Positions 1-8,807 of a DNA stretch of 32,566 nt are shown one piece after another (position 1 is the first letter of the stretch; each line of letters opens with the position of its first letter). Origin of the DNA: Muribaculaceae bacterium (GTDB taxonomy: Bacteria > Bacteroidota > Bacteroidia > Bacteroidales > Muribaculaceae); assembly GCA_017536215.1 (NCBI GenBank), contig JAFXHY010000123.1:1-32566 (forward strand). Reading direction: 5' to 3'. The notes beneath the pieces are model-generated. The model was given only the letters and a program-made list of their open reading frames with translations. It was not told where the DNA came from and did no database searches. A program made the translations under genes and the position numbers.

Positions 1-20
1 GCATCGGCGGAAAAACTTTG

Positions 21-51
21 CAAAGGTAATACAAATTTTCGTTATACCAAA
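21..51 (-). promoter_or_regulatory. Leftward Bacteroidetes-type promoter (proximal)
   Basis: Read on the minus strand, TTTG (48-51) is followed by 19 bp and TACCTTTG (21-28). This matches the Bacteroidetes sigma-ABfr consensus TTTG-N19/21-TAnnTTTG. Transcription would start near base 14 and run off the left edge. The -7 box is the same as the one in front of the initiator tRNA gene in this window. Confidence 0.7.
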
Positions 52-180
52 ATTTTTACTGCTTTTTTTTGCAATTCTTTTTTTTATTTCTTCGCTTTCT
101 ACATCGCTCAGCTTTGATCGTTCTACATCTCTCAACCTTGATTGATGTCGCAGGGAATCGCTATCCCCTTAAAGCGAGTG

Positions 181-212
181 CAAAGGTAGACACTTTTACT
201 CTCTCTACCAAA
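181..212 (-). promoter_or_regulatory. Leftward Bacteroidetes-type promoter (distal)
   Basis: On the minus strand, TTTG (209-212) is followed by 20 bp and TACCTTTG (181-188), a full consensus match. It lies 160 bp upstream of the proximal leftward promoter and points the same way. Together they form a tandem pair in front of an unseen gene to the left. Confidence 0.7.
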
Positions 213-507
213 TATTTTTATTAATATTTTTGTGAAAATTTGTGAAAAATATGTTGTGCAACATACTTTTTCCTCTGCCCCAATCGGTTACACGGTTAAA
301 ATATTCACATGGCTCATTAAAGCTCAATACTGCATCTCTTTTTGAGTCCCCCTCCAAATAATTTTGTAATTGAGACTCAACATATATAAATAAAATTTCT
401 TACATATTACAATATTAAAGATAGAACAGCTTTCCCCAATCTCACACTGTTCTATTCGGCTTCTCAACAAAAATGAGAAAAAATGTTGATAAAATTATTT
501 TGCACGT

Positions 508-539
508 ATTGGGGCTATAAAATATAATTTGTAATTTTG
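508..539 (+). promoter_or_regulatory. dnaE promoter
   Basis: A TTG at 509-511 is followed by 20 bp and TAATTTTG (532-539), matching the Bacteroidetes -33/-7 pattern. The predicted start near 546 gives dnaE a leader of about 37 nt. The trxA gene is probably transcribed from here too. Confidence 0.6.
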
Positions 540-582
540 GGGGTATCAATTTACAAAATCCCACAAGACTCAACACCACTTT

Positions 583-3500
583 ATGGAACAATTCATTCAT
601 CTCCATGTCCACTCACAATTCTCCGTACTCGACGGTCAAGCCTCTATAGATGCCTTGGTAGATAAGGCTATGAGCGACGGTATGCCGGGGTTGGCGCTCA
701 CCGACCATGGCAACATGTTTGGCGTGAAGGAGATGTTTAATTATATAAAGAAGAAAAAGGGAAAACTCAAAGACGAGAAAGCAAAACTCGAAAAGCAACT
801 CGCCGAAGCACAAGAGGCCGGCGATGCAGAAAAGGAGACTGCTCTTAAAAATGATATCGACAAAGTTGTTCGCAAAATAAATTTCAAACCTATTTATGGG
901 TGCGAAATGTATGTTGCCAACACACGCATGACTGAGCGCACCGACAAACGCGATACCGGTCGACACCTCGTAGTCCTTGCAAAAAACGAAAAAGGATATC
1001 ACAACCTCATTAAACTTGTTTCAAAAGCTTGGACTGAGGGATTTTACTCCCATCCACGTACCGACAAGGTTGAGTTGGAGAAATATCATGAAGGGCTCAT
1101 TGTGTGTTCAGCCTGTCTTGGGGGTGAGCTACCCCGCTTAATTCAAGCCGGAGAAATTGAAGAAGCCGAGCGACAAGCCGAATGGTTTAAAAGCGTCTTC
1201 GGCGAAGATTACTACATTGAATTACAACGGCACAAAGCCACTGTTACCAACGCCAACCATGCCGTTTTTGAAGTTCAAGAAAGAGTTAATCCCGAACTGA
1301 TAAACATTGCACGCAAACTCAACATCAAATTAGTGTGTACCAACGACGTACACTTCGTAAACGAAGATGACGCCGATGCTCACGAACGCTTGATTTGCAT
1401 CTCAACCGGAAAGCGCTTATCGGACGAAGGGCGTATGCTCTACTCCAAACAGGAGTGGATGAAAACACAGGCCGAGATGAATGAACTTTTCAAGGACATT
1501 CCGGAGGCACTCTCCAACACTATTGAAATTTTGGACAAGGTCGAAACTTACGATATTGACCACGCTCCCATCATGCCCTTCTACGAAATTCCAAAAGAAT
1601 TTGGGACGGAAGAAGAATATCGCCAACGTCTCACCGAAGAAGACCTTTTCAACGAGTTCACTCAAGATGAAAATGGCAATGTGATTCTCTCGCGCGAAGA
1701 TGCAGAAAAGAAAATAAAAAAACTCGGAGGTTACGACAAACTCTACCGCATCAAATTCGAGGCTGACTATTTGGCAAAATTAGCCTACGAAGGAGCAGAA
1801 CGTCGATATGGCAAAGACCTTAGCGACGAGCTCAAAGAGCGTATAAAATTCGAATTGCACATCATGAAGACAATGGGCTTTCCGGGCTACTTCCTTATCG
1901 TGCAGGATTTTATCAACGTAGCTCGACAAAAGCTTGATGTCAGCGTGGGCCCGGGACGTGGTTCTGCCGCCGGTTCTGCCGTAGCTTATTGCCTTGGTAT
2001 CACTCAAATCGACCCGATAAAATACGACCTTCTTTTCGAGCGTTTCCTCAATCCCGACCGTATTTCATTGCCCGATATCGATATTGACTTCGACGACGAC
2101 GGTCGCGCTCGCGTACTTAAATATGTCACCGAGAAATACGGAGAAGAAAAGGTTGCCCACATTATCACATACGGCACAATGGCAGCCAAATCTGCGATTA
2201 AGGACGTGGCTCGCGTGGAAGATTTACCCCTCTCCGAAAGTGACCGACTCACCAAACTCATACCGCGCCACATGCCCGAAGTCAATGGCAAAGAATTGAA
2301 ACAGACTCTCGAAAACTGCTACAAACACTTGCCCGACTTCATTTCAGAACTTCAAGACGGCACAGAATCAGTCAAACAAACTTTGCGATATGCACTTCAA
2401 CTCGAAGGCAATGTCAGAAACACAGGCGTTCATGCATGCGGTGTTATTATATGTCGCGACGATGTAACTGATTGGGTCCCTGTCAGTACCGCTGTCGACA
2501 AAACCGATGGACGCGTATTGGTCACCCAATATGAAGGTCGCGTAATCGAGGAAACCGGACTCATCAAAATGGACTTCCTCGGGCTTAAAACATTGTCAAT
2601 CATCAAGGACGCCATCAAAAACATCAAGCTCACTCGTGGTATTGACGTTGATATTGACACAATCCCAATCGACGACCCCAAAACCTACCAACTCTATTGC
2701 GAAGGTCGCACCACCGGCACATTCCAATTTGAGTCGGCAGGTATGCAAAAATATCTGCGGGAGCTACAACCTTCTACCTTTGAGGATCTTATAGCCATGA
2801 ACGCGCTATATCGTCCCGGGCCTATGGAATATATCCCCGACTTCGTTGCTCGTAAGCATGGTCGCTCACCTATAGTTTACGATATTCCAATCATGGAGCA
2901 ATACCTCAAGGACACTTACGGCGTCACCGTATACCAAGAGCAGGTCATGCTCCTATCGCGACTTCTTGCCAACTTCACCCGTGGAGAAAGCGACACCTTG
3001 CGTAAAGCTATGGGTAAGAAGATGATTGACAAAATGAACGAACTGAAAGGAAAATTCCTTGAAGGGGGCAAAGCCAACGGACACAACGAAGAAGTGCTCA
3101 ACAAAATATGGGCCGATTGGGAGAAATTTGCATCTTACGCATTCAACAAGAGCCATGCAACATGCTATAGTTGGGTAGCATTCCAAACCGCATATCTTAA
3201 AGCCAACTATCCCGCGGAATACATGGCAGCTGTGCTTAGCCGAAACCGCAACGATATCTCAAAATTGACCACCTTCATGGATGAATGCAAATCGTTGCAC
3301 ATCCAAGTCAAAGGGCCCGATGTAAATGAAAGTTTTGGAGACTTCGGTGTGAACTCCAAGGGGGATATTCGCTTCGGACTTGCCGCAATAAAAGGTGTTG
3401 GCGAAAATGTTGCCAATGTAATTATCGAAACACGCCAACAAGGAGGCCCATTCTCTTCAATTTACGACTTCGTTGAACGAGTCCCTCTCGCAACACTCAA

Positions 3501-4377
3501 CCGTCGCACGTTTGAATCTTTAGCACTTGCCGGAGCATTTGACTGCTTTGAAGACGTTCAACGTGAAGACTATTTTGAGAAGAACAACAAAGATGAAAGC
3601 CTGTCGGAATTACTACTTCGATATGGACAATTATACCAAAAAGCAAGTCAAGAACAGACAGCTTCACTTTTTGGCGACGAAGACTTGTCGTTGAACACAG
3701 CCGGACGCCCCGCCATACATCATGCCGTACCTTGGTTTGACATCGTACGCTTGGAAAAAGAACGCGAACTCGTAGGCATGTTCTTATCCGCCCATCCTCT
3801 CGACCCATATTACATGGAGCTTACCCATGGATGCAACACAAGCCTAAAGGATTTCTCCGAAAAAAATGACGTCGTAGAAGATCGCGAAATATCTTTCGGA
3901 GGTATGGTTGTCTCTTTCGAAGAGCGTCCCTCGAAAAAAGGTGGCATGTACGGACGCTTGAAAATCGAGAACTACACCGGCTCTGCCGAACTCATGCTTT
4001 TCGGACAAGACTTTATCAAATTCGCCAACTTTGGCAAAATCGGCACACCAATTTATGTGACCGGAGTATACGCCAAAGGCTACAATAACGAGCTTCGCTT
4101 CAAAATAAACGATATAAAACTTTTGTCGGAGATTAAAGGGCATCTCATCAACTCCATTACCATCACCCTCGACAAAACCGACATCAATGACGGGTTAATC
4201 AATGCACTACTCGACCATAGCAGCGGCTCCACAACCAACCGAGGAGCGCTCAATTTCAAGCTATTTGACAACGAGGCAAATCGTGCCATATTAATGTCAT
4301 CCGATGTCAGAATACCCCTCAATCGCAAACTCGTGACTCTCCTTGACGATTTCAATTTAGAATATAAGTTTAACTAA
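583..4377 (+). CDS. dnaE: DNA polymerase III subunit alpha
   Basis: Catalytic subunit of the replicative DNA polymerase, which copies the chromosome together with the sliding clamp and clamp loader. The N-terminal PHP domain shows HLHVHS (H8, H10) and TDHG (D41, H42). The family-C polymerase core has the GPGRGSAAGSAVAY loop near 457-469 and PDIDIDFD (497-504), whose first two Asp are the expected metal ligands. A QTASLF motif at 1025-1030 resembles a beta-clamp binding site. An OB-fold region follows at about 1100-1180. At 1264 residues it is longer than E. coli DnaE (about 1160), partly because of a Lys/Glu-rich helical insert at about 55-97 inside the PHP domain. There is no DnaQ-like exonuclease domain, so it is not PolC. 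The ATG at 583 gives a full PHP start and sits 37 nt behind a good promoter. trxA follows after 16 bp. Confidence 0.97.
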   Translation: MEQFIHLHVHSQFSVLDGQASIDALVDKAMSDGMPGLALTDHGNMFGVKEMFNYIKKKKGKLKDEKAKLEKQLAEAQEAGDAEKETALKNDIDKVVRKINFKPIYGCEMYVANTRMTERTDKRDTGRHLVVLAKNEKGYHNLIKLVSKAWTEGFYSHPRTDKVELEKYHEGLIVCSACLGGELPRLIQAGEIEEAERQAEWFKSVFGEDYYIELQRHKATVTNANHAVFEVQERVNPELINIARKLNIKLVCTNDVHFVNEDDADAHERLICISTGKRLSDEGRMLYSKQEWMKTQAEMNELFKDIPEALSNTIEILDKVETYDIDHAPIMPFYEIPKEFGTEEEYRQRLTEEDLFNEFTQDENGNVILSREDAEKKIKKLGGYDKLYRIKFEADYLAKLAYEGAERRYGKDLSDELKERIKFELHIMKTMGFPGYFLIVQDFINVARQKLDVSVGPGRGSAAGSAVAYCLGITQIDPIKYDLLFERFLNPDRISLPDIDIDFDDDGRARVLKYVTEKYGEEKVAHIITYGTMAAKSAIKDVARVEDLPLSESDRLTKLIPRHMPEVNGKELKQTLENCYKHLPDFISELQDGTESVKQTLRYALQLEGNVRNTGVHACGVIICRDDVTDWVPVSTAVDKTDGRVLVTQYEGRVIEETGLIKMDFLGLKTLSIIKDAIKNIKLTRGIDVDIDTIPIDDPKTYQLYCEGRTTGTFQFESAGMQKYLRELQPSTFEDLIAMNALYRPGPMEYIPDFVARKHGRSPIVYDIPIMEQYLKDTYGVTVYQEQVMLLSRLLANFTRGESDTLRKAMGKKMIDKMNELKGKFLEGGKANGHNEEVLNKIWADWEKFASYAFNKSHATCYSWVAFQTAYLKANYPAEYMAAVLSRNRNDISKLTTFMDECKSLHIQVKGPDVNESFGDFGVNSKGDIRFGLAAIKGVGENVANVIIETRQQGGPFSSIYDFVERVPLATLNRRTFESLALAGAFDCFEDVQREDYFEKNNKDESLSELLLRYGQLYQKASQEQTASLFGDEDLSLNTAGRPAIHHAVPWFDIVRLEKERELVGMFLSAHPLDPYYMELTHGCNTSLKDFSEKNDVVEDREISFGGMVVSFEERPSKKGGMYGRLKIENYTGSAELMLFGQDFIKFANFGKIGTPIYVTGVYAKGYNNELRFKINDIKLLSEIKGHLINSITITLDKTDINDGLINALLDHSSGSTTNRGALNFKLFDNEANRAILMSSDVRIPLNRKLVTLLDDFNLEYKFN

Positions 4378-4393
4378 ATAATACTCAACAATT

Positions 4394-4717
4394 ATGGCAT
4401 TCAAATTCACAGACGACAATGTAGACGAAGTAATAGCATCAGGGAAACCTGTAGTTATTGATTTTTGGGGCACATATTGCGGTCCTTGCATGGCCATGTC
4501 GCCCATCGTTGATGAGTTGGCAGAAGAATACGCCGACAAAGTTGTAATCGGGAAATACAACGTTGAAGAAGAAAACGACTTCGCTGCTGTCAATCGCATC
4601 ATGTCTATTCCCGCGTTCTTATTCTACAAAGATGGCAAAAAGGTGGCTATTCGCCTTGCCGGCTCACAATCTAAAGAAACATTAAAAGGAAAAATTGACG
4701 AACTTTTGGCTATGTAA
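4394..4717 (+). CDS. trxA: Thioredoxin
   Basis: Small cytoplasmic dithiol-disulfide oxidoreductase of 107 residues, the usual size for thioredoxin. The active site reads WGTYCGPC (25-32) with redox cysteines C29 and C32, and the expected cis-proline is P73 in the MSIPAF stretch. The residue before the first cysteine is Tyr, where classical thioredoxins have Trp (WCGPC). There is no signal peptide, so it acts in the cytoplasm, for example in reducing ribonucleotide reductase or peroxidases. The gene starts 16 bp after dnaE and is followed within 31 bp by a strong terminator, so the two genes probably form one transcript. The function is clear at family level; the specific client proteins are unknown. 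Confidence 0.93.
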   Translation: MAFKFTDDNVDEVIASGKPVVIDFWGTYCGPCMAMSPIVDELAEEYADKVVIGKYNVEEENDFAAVNRIMSIPAFLFYKDGKKVAIRLAGSQSKETLKGKIDELLAM

Positions 4718-4744
4718 TTCAAGCAGAAAGTATCACCTAAACTC

Positions 4745-4775
4745 AAGCCGAGGAGAAAAACTCCTCGGTTTTTTT
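4745..4775 (+). terminator. Rho-independent terminator after trxA
   Basis: An 8-bp GC-rich stem CCGAGGAG / CTCCTCGG (4748-4755 and 4761-4768) with an AAAAA loop is followed by seven T (4769-4775). It closes the dnaE-trxA transcript. Confidence 0.93.
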
Positions 4776-5101
4776 ATATCCCGAAGCTCATTATTATAAC
4801 ACTAATTTGACATCATTATTTATAGAACAACAACACTTTCGCGAGAAAAATCTTGCAAAAATTGAATATTTTTCATATTTTTGACCGATTTTTTTTGTTA
4901 TTATAAAGTGGGAGTAGTTATTATGATAGATACCATTAACGCAACAAATATTAATATTTTTTCAACTATCTGTCCATAATTCTTAATTATAATTCCATTG
5001 GCATAAAAATCAAATCAAAATGCTATATTAAACGAATCTCAACATCTCAGCAAAGTTGAATATTAGTTAACTCAGATAATTTAAACAATTAAATAATAAT
5101 T
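4776..5101 (+). promoter_or_regulatory. Promoter and long 5' leader of the DUF4493 operon
   Basis: CTTG at 4852-4855, a 20-bp spacer and TATTTTTG at 4876-4883 form a Bacteroidetes promoter. The predicted start near 4890 leaves a leader of about 210 nt before the first lipoprotein gene, unusually long for this window. The leader is AT-rich. It has an 18-codon ATG frame (4923-4979) behind a GGGAG sequence and a weak inverted repeat ATAATT-CTT-AATTAT near 4977-4991. I recognise no known riboswitch. Confidence 0.55.
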
Positions 5102-7510
5102 ATGAAATTAATTTATGGAGTATTGTCGACAGCGATGCTTTTAGCAATCAATAGTAGCTGTAGCGACGATTACAATCCGAGCGAGGGCTCTTCCGGGAAG
5201 ATAAACCCGCTACTCGAACTCGACACCGAGGCGATAACTTCGCGCTCGCAAACTCAAAGCAGAGATGCCGCAACCATCTCAGTTAATGACTTGAAATTAC
5301 GACTCACTTCTACCGATGGTTCTTTCTCTAAAGAATGGAGCTCAATTTCTGAATTCGACAACAACGAATTATTTAAAGTTGGCACATACACTCTTGAAGC
5401 GATTTATGGCTCCATAGAAGAGGAAGGCTTTGAAATGCCCTATTACTATGGTTCCACCCAAGTCATAGTAAAAGAAAACAAAGTGACTCAAGCTTCATTA
5501 AGCGCAGAATTAGCCAATTCCATGGTAAGCATCGCCACTACAGAAGCTTTCCAATCCTACTTTACCACTTATTCATTTCAAGCTCACTCTGAAGGTGGAG
5601 ATTTCCTAAACTTTACATCTACAGAAAATCGTCCGGGTTACCTTCGCCCCGGCAAAGTTACTGTCACTGCTGATGTAACCAAGCCCAACGGACAAACCGC
5701 GTCGGTTGAAGCTGCAGTTTTTGTAGCTGAGCCCAAACATCACTATACAATTACTATCGATGTTAATAATGGCGAAGCAGGAAGTGCGCAATTAGTCATC
5801 ACCTACGATGATTTGCTCGACCAAGAAGACGTTTACATCGATTTGAGTGACGATATTTTAAGTTATCCCGCTCCGGTCGTTGTAGCTCAAGGTTTTGAAA
5901 TCGGAACTACCCTCTCGGTAATAGAAGGCGACAAGGGGATAGTAACTCCGAGTTTCTTCATAAACGCTGAAGGAGGGATAAGCTCTGTTGTTATGACTAC
6001 TCAATCTTCATCACTTATCGAGCAAGGTTGGTACAACGAAATCGACTTAGCAGCGGCAACCCCGGCTCAACAATCTAAATTAAAGTCGTTAGGACTCGAT
6101 GTAAAGGGTTTGTTTGGAAATATTGACCGCATGGCTCAAATTGACTTCACCAATGTGATTCCTCTCATCAAATATTTAGAAGGCGGCAACAACACATCAA
6201 CATTCACAATAGTTGTCAAAGACAAATATAACAAAGTCAGCGAACCAATTTCTCTATCCATATTCGTTGACCCGATACTTTTGACTATTGAAGAAGATGT
6301 CACCCCCAATATTGGGTCATCTACAATGTCATTAATTGTCAACTACAATGGTGATGATTTGGCAAACGATGTGACGATTCAATACAAAAATGTTCGTGGC
6401 ACTTGGGATAACACCAATATTACAAATGTCACCAACCTCTCCAACAATCGTTATAAGGTTGAAATAGACGGAATTCCCGCTAACGACACGACTGTAACAC
6501 TTCGCGCAGCAGTAAGTTCCAAGGAAAGTAACGAACTCGTAATCAGCAAAAACGGGTTCACCATCTCGGCAACAGCCAACGATTCGTTTGCCACTCGCGC
6601 TCGCATTGTTCCCACCTACTTAGACGACGAGACAAAAGCCAACGCATCGTCTGTGATATATTCAGTATCGGAAGATGGGGATAGCTATACTACCGTCAAC
6701 CACACTATAGAAAGCGATGGCTCTGCTTGGATTTCAGGTCTACCCTCCGGCAAAAATCTCTTTGTTAAAGCAGTTATAGATGATAAGATTGCCAATACGG
6801 AAATTACTACCGAAGTGGCAGCACAAATCCCCGATAGCGACATGAACGACAACTGGTGGAGAGCCAGAGGTGGCAACAATTGGGACTTCTACTATGCATA
6901 TGCCGAAGGTACACCTCAAGTATGGGACACCATGAATGAGGAAACTACATCTGAGAAAGGAGTAGGCGCAGCCTATGTAACAACATCAGGGACTAAGCCT
7001 GCCACAGGCGTTAATGGACAATGCGCTCTTATACGCACTGTTGGTTGGGGCGCAGGTAATACTGCCGGAGGATCTATCAGTATTGTTTACAACACTACCG
7101 CAGGACAACTCTATTTAGGAAAATTCAATGGAGTGGGTGCAACACCTAATTATGGGTATGCATTTTCTTCACGCCCGTCGAGCATTAAGTTCAATACTAA
7201 ATACGCAGCCTACAAGTCAGATGACTTTGGTAGCGCAGAAATTCGAGTCCTCGACGCATCAGGGAATGTATTAGCTTCAAACTCCACCAACATTGGTACC
7301 GACAAGAGTGATTGGACTGAAATCACCCTCCCACTCTCCTACCCCGCAAATGCCGCAAAAGCAGCTACTATTATAGTCATATTCAAATCTACAGCCCATA
7401 GTAATGGAGCGACAAAGAACTACCTCAAGCTACCCGCATTTGCAGCAAATTCAAAAACAGAATCAGTTGGTGGTCAGCTATATATCGACGACATCATGTT
7501 AAACTACTAA
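5102..7510 (+). CDS. DUF4493-type surface lipoprotein with C-terminal PCMD-like domain
   Basis: Predicted outer-membrane lipoprotein of 802 residues. A short signal peptide ends at C20 (NSSC), followed by Ser-Asp-Asp, which resembles the Bacteroidetes lipoprotein surface-export signal. Residues about 40-220 look like DUF4493: a beta-rich repeat with a conserved pattern of the type VGTYTLEAIYG and later RPGYLRPG. A middle domain (about 245-395) is shared with the next two genes. An Ig/FN3-like stretch lies at about 395-575. The C-terminal part (about 577-802) resembles PCMD, a putative carbohydrate-metabolism jelly-roll domain, and ends in LYIDDIMLNY. It is first in a three-gene operon, and its stop codon overlaps the next start (TAATG). 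I infer a role in binding glycans or surface structures; no enzymatic residues are visible. The domain names are from memory of the family pattern. Confidence 0.85.
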   Translation: MKLIYGVLSTAMLLAINSSCSDDYNPSEGSSGKINPLLELDTEAITSRSQTQSRDAATISVNDLKLRLTSTDGSFSKEWSSISEFDNNELFKVGTYTLEAIYGSIEEEGFEMPYYYGSTQVIVKENKVTQASLSAELANSMVSIATTEAFQSYFTTYSFQAHSEGGDFLNFTSTENRPGYLRPGKVTVTADVTKPNGQTASVEAAVFVAEPKHHYTITIDVNNGEAGSAQLVITYDDLLDQEDVYIDLSDDILSYPAPVVVAQGFEIGTTLSVIEGDKGIVTPSFFINAEGGISSVVMTTQSSSLIEQGWYNEIDLAAATPAQQSKLKSLGLDVKGLFGNIDRMAQIDFTNVIPLIKYLEGGNNTSTFTIVVKDKYNKVSEPISLSIFVDPILLTIEEDVTPNIGSSTMSLIVNYNGDDLANDVTIQYKNVRGTWDNTNITNVTNLSNNRYKVEIDGIPANDTTVTLRAAVSSKESNELVISKNGFTISATANDSFATRARIVPTYLDDETKANASSVIYSVSEDGDSYTTVNHTIESDGSAWISGLPSGKNLFVKAVIDDKIANTEITTEVAAQIPDSDMNDNWWRARGGNNWDFYYAYAEGTPQVWDTMNEETTSEKGVGAAYVTTSGTKPATGVNGQCALIRTVGWGAGNTAGGSISIVYNTTAGQLYLGKFNGVGATPNYGYAFSSRPSSIKFNTKYAAYKSDDFGSAEIRVLDASGNVLASNSTNIGTDKSDWTEITLPLSYPANAAKAATIIVIFKSTAHSNGATKNYLKLPAFAANSKTESVGGQLYIDDIMLNY

Positions 7511-8805
7511 TGAATAGACACTATATGAACTATAAAATATTTTCAACAATAGCAATTGCAACCTTCATGATGTCATCGTGCAGTGACAATTGGGCACCTT
7601 CAACCGACGAAGAAGGTGTAGGTCAATTGCATATGGAAGCAATCAACGTCACAAATGCAGAGAATGTTATCAATCGAGCAAGCGTTGATGTCAGCAACTT
7701 TATTATCACTATAAATAATGCTGAGGGTGAAACGGTGAAACGATGGAAATATTCTGAAATGCCGGAAATTGTAACCCTTCCGGTCGACGAAGGATACTAC
7801 ATTGATGTCATCTCTCATAACCAAGAAAAAGCAGCTTGGGACGCACCATTCTTCAAAGGTTCCTCTGAGAAATTTAACATTGTAAAAAACCAGTTAACTA
7901 ATGCAGGTACTATCACTTGTAAACTATCTAACATCAAAGTTTCAGTCAGATTTGCCGACGATCTTAAAAATATAATGGAAGATGATTGCAAGGTAACTGT
8001 TGTAGCCAATGATGAAGGTATGTTGGAATTTACCGCAGACGAAACACGTTCCGGCTACTTCCAAGCTATTGAAGGTAGCACTACATTAATTGCAACATTC
8101 ACCGGTACAATTCGCGGAAGCTACGAAGAGATTCGCAAAGTATACACCGACGTTGAAGCCGGACAACACCGTATCATCACATACAGCGTCAAATCAGGAG
8201 ATTCTACAATCCCCGATGAAAATGGCAACATCGACATCTCCAATGGCATTTCTGTTGACATGTCGACTATCGATGAAAGCATTGATGGCAACGTATCTAC
8301 TGATGAAGATATAATTGATGGCGACCGTCCGGGACAAGAAGAACCTATCAATCCCGACCCCGATGACCCCAATCCTGATAATCCCGAGGTTGATTACTTT
8401 ACATTCAACACAAGTATTTCATTGACCGACATCAATGAAGCCCTTGAAGGGAAAGACTATGTGGTTGGCATTCTTTCTGTAAATCCGCTATCAAATCTCA
8501 AAGTTAAAATTGAGTCAAACTATCTAACCGAAGAATTCCTTGCCAGCGTAGGCCTTGTATCAGAATTTGACCTTGCCAACCTCACCCCCGAACTCGAAAG
8601 TAAACTTGGTGAAGGCGGATTCGGATTCCCCACTGGAGATGAAGTTAAGGGCAACACTTCAGTTAATTTCGACTTAACTCCATTCATCCCGTTGCTCAAC
8701 CTCAGCCCTACCCCCAATGATATTCATAAATTCCATTTGACTGTCGTTGACGACCAAAACAATAGCGAAACTGTAGTATTAACCTTTATTTCAGGAGTAG
8801 AATAA
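7510..8805 (+). CDS. DUF4493-type surface lipoprotein, short form
   Basis: A paralogue of the genes on both sides, 431 residues. The signal peptide ends at C24 (MSSC), again followed by Ser-Asp. The DUF4493 region spans about 30-240 and includes RSGYFQAIEG, parallel to RPGYLRPG upstream and RKGYFMMPS downstream. A Pro/Asp-rich linker at about 280-298 (PDPDDPNPDNPEV) leads into the middle domain shared by all three proteins (about 298-430). The protein ends there and lacks the PCMD-like domain of its neighbours. It starts on the last base of the upstream stop codon, so translational coupling is likely. A second in-frame ATG at codon 6 would give a more typical signal peptide. Function unknown; I infer a surface-exposed partner of the other two. 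Confidence 0.82.
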   Translation: MNRHYMNYKIFSTIAIATFMMSSCSDNWAPSTDEEGVGQLHMEAINVTNAENVINRASVDVSNFIITINNAEGETVKRWKYSEMPEIVTLPVDEGYYIDVISHNQEKAAWDAPFFKGSSEKFNIVKNQLTNAGTITCKLSNIKVSVRFADDLKNIMEDDCKVTVVANDEGMLEFTADETRSGYFQAIEGSTTLIATFTGTIRGSYEEIRKVYTDVEAGQHRIITYSVKSGDSTIPDENGNIDISNGISVDMSTIDESIDGNVSTDEDIIDGDRPGQEEPINPDPDDPNPDNPEVDYFTFNTSISLTDINEALEGKDYVVGILSVNPLSNLKVKIESNYLTEEFLASVGLVSEFDLANLTPELESKLGEGGFGFPTGDEVKGNTSVNFDLTPFIPLLNLSPTPNDIHKFHLTVVDDQNNSETVVLTFISGVE

Positions 8806-8807
8806 CA

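Larger units (their letters stand above)
1..582. promoter_or_regulatory. Intergenic regulatory region upstream of dnaE
   Basis: I find no gene in these 582 bases, which are very AT-rich. They hold two leftward promoters (listed separately), a pair of near-identical 22-nt direct repeats with 24-nt spacing at 97-118 and 121-142, an operator-like palindrome at 250-265, and the dnaE promoter at 508-539. The leftward promoters imply a divergent gene, or a stable RNA, whose body lies off the left edge of the window. Confidence 0.7.

Noticed and set aside
17-26. Palindrome CTTTGCAAAG at the left edge
   Set aside because: It results from the TACCTTTG promoter box read on the minus strand followed by CAAAG; an operator cannot be separated from the promoter.
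3497-3808. A 103-codon open frame on the minus strand opposite dnaE
   Set aside because: Antisense to a conserved polymerase gene, with no promoter box and no recognisable motif.
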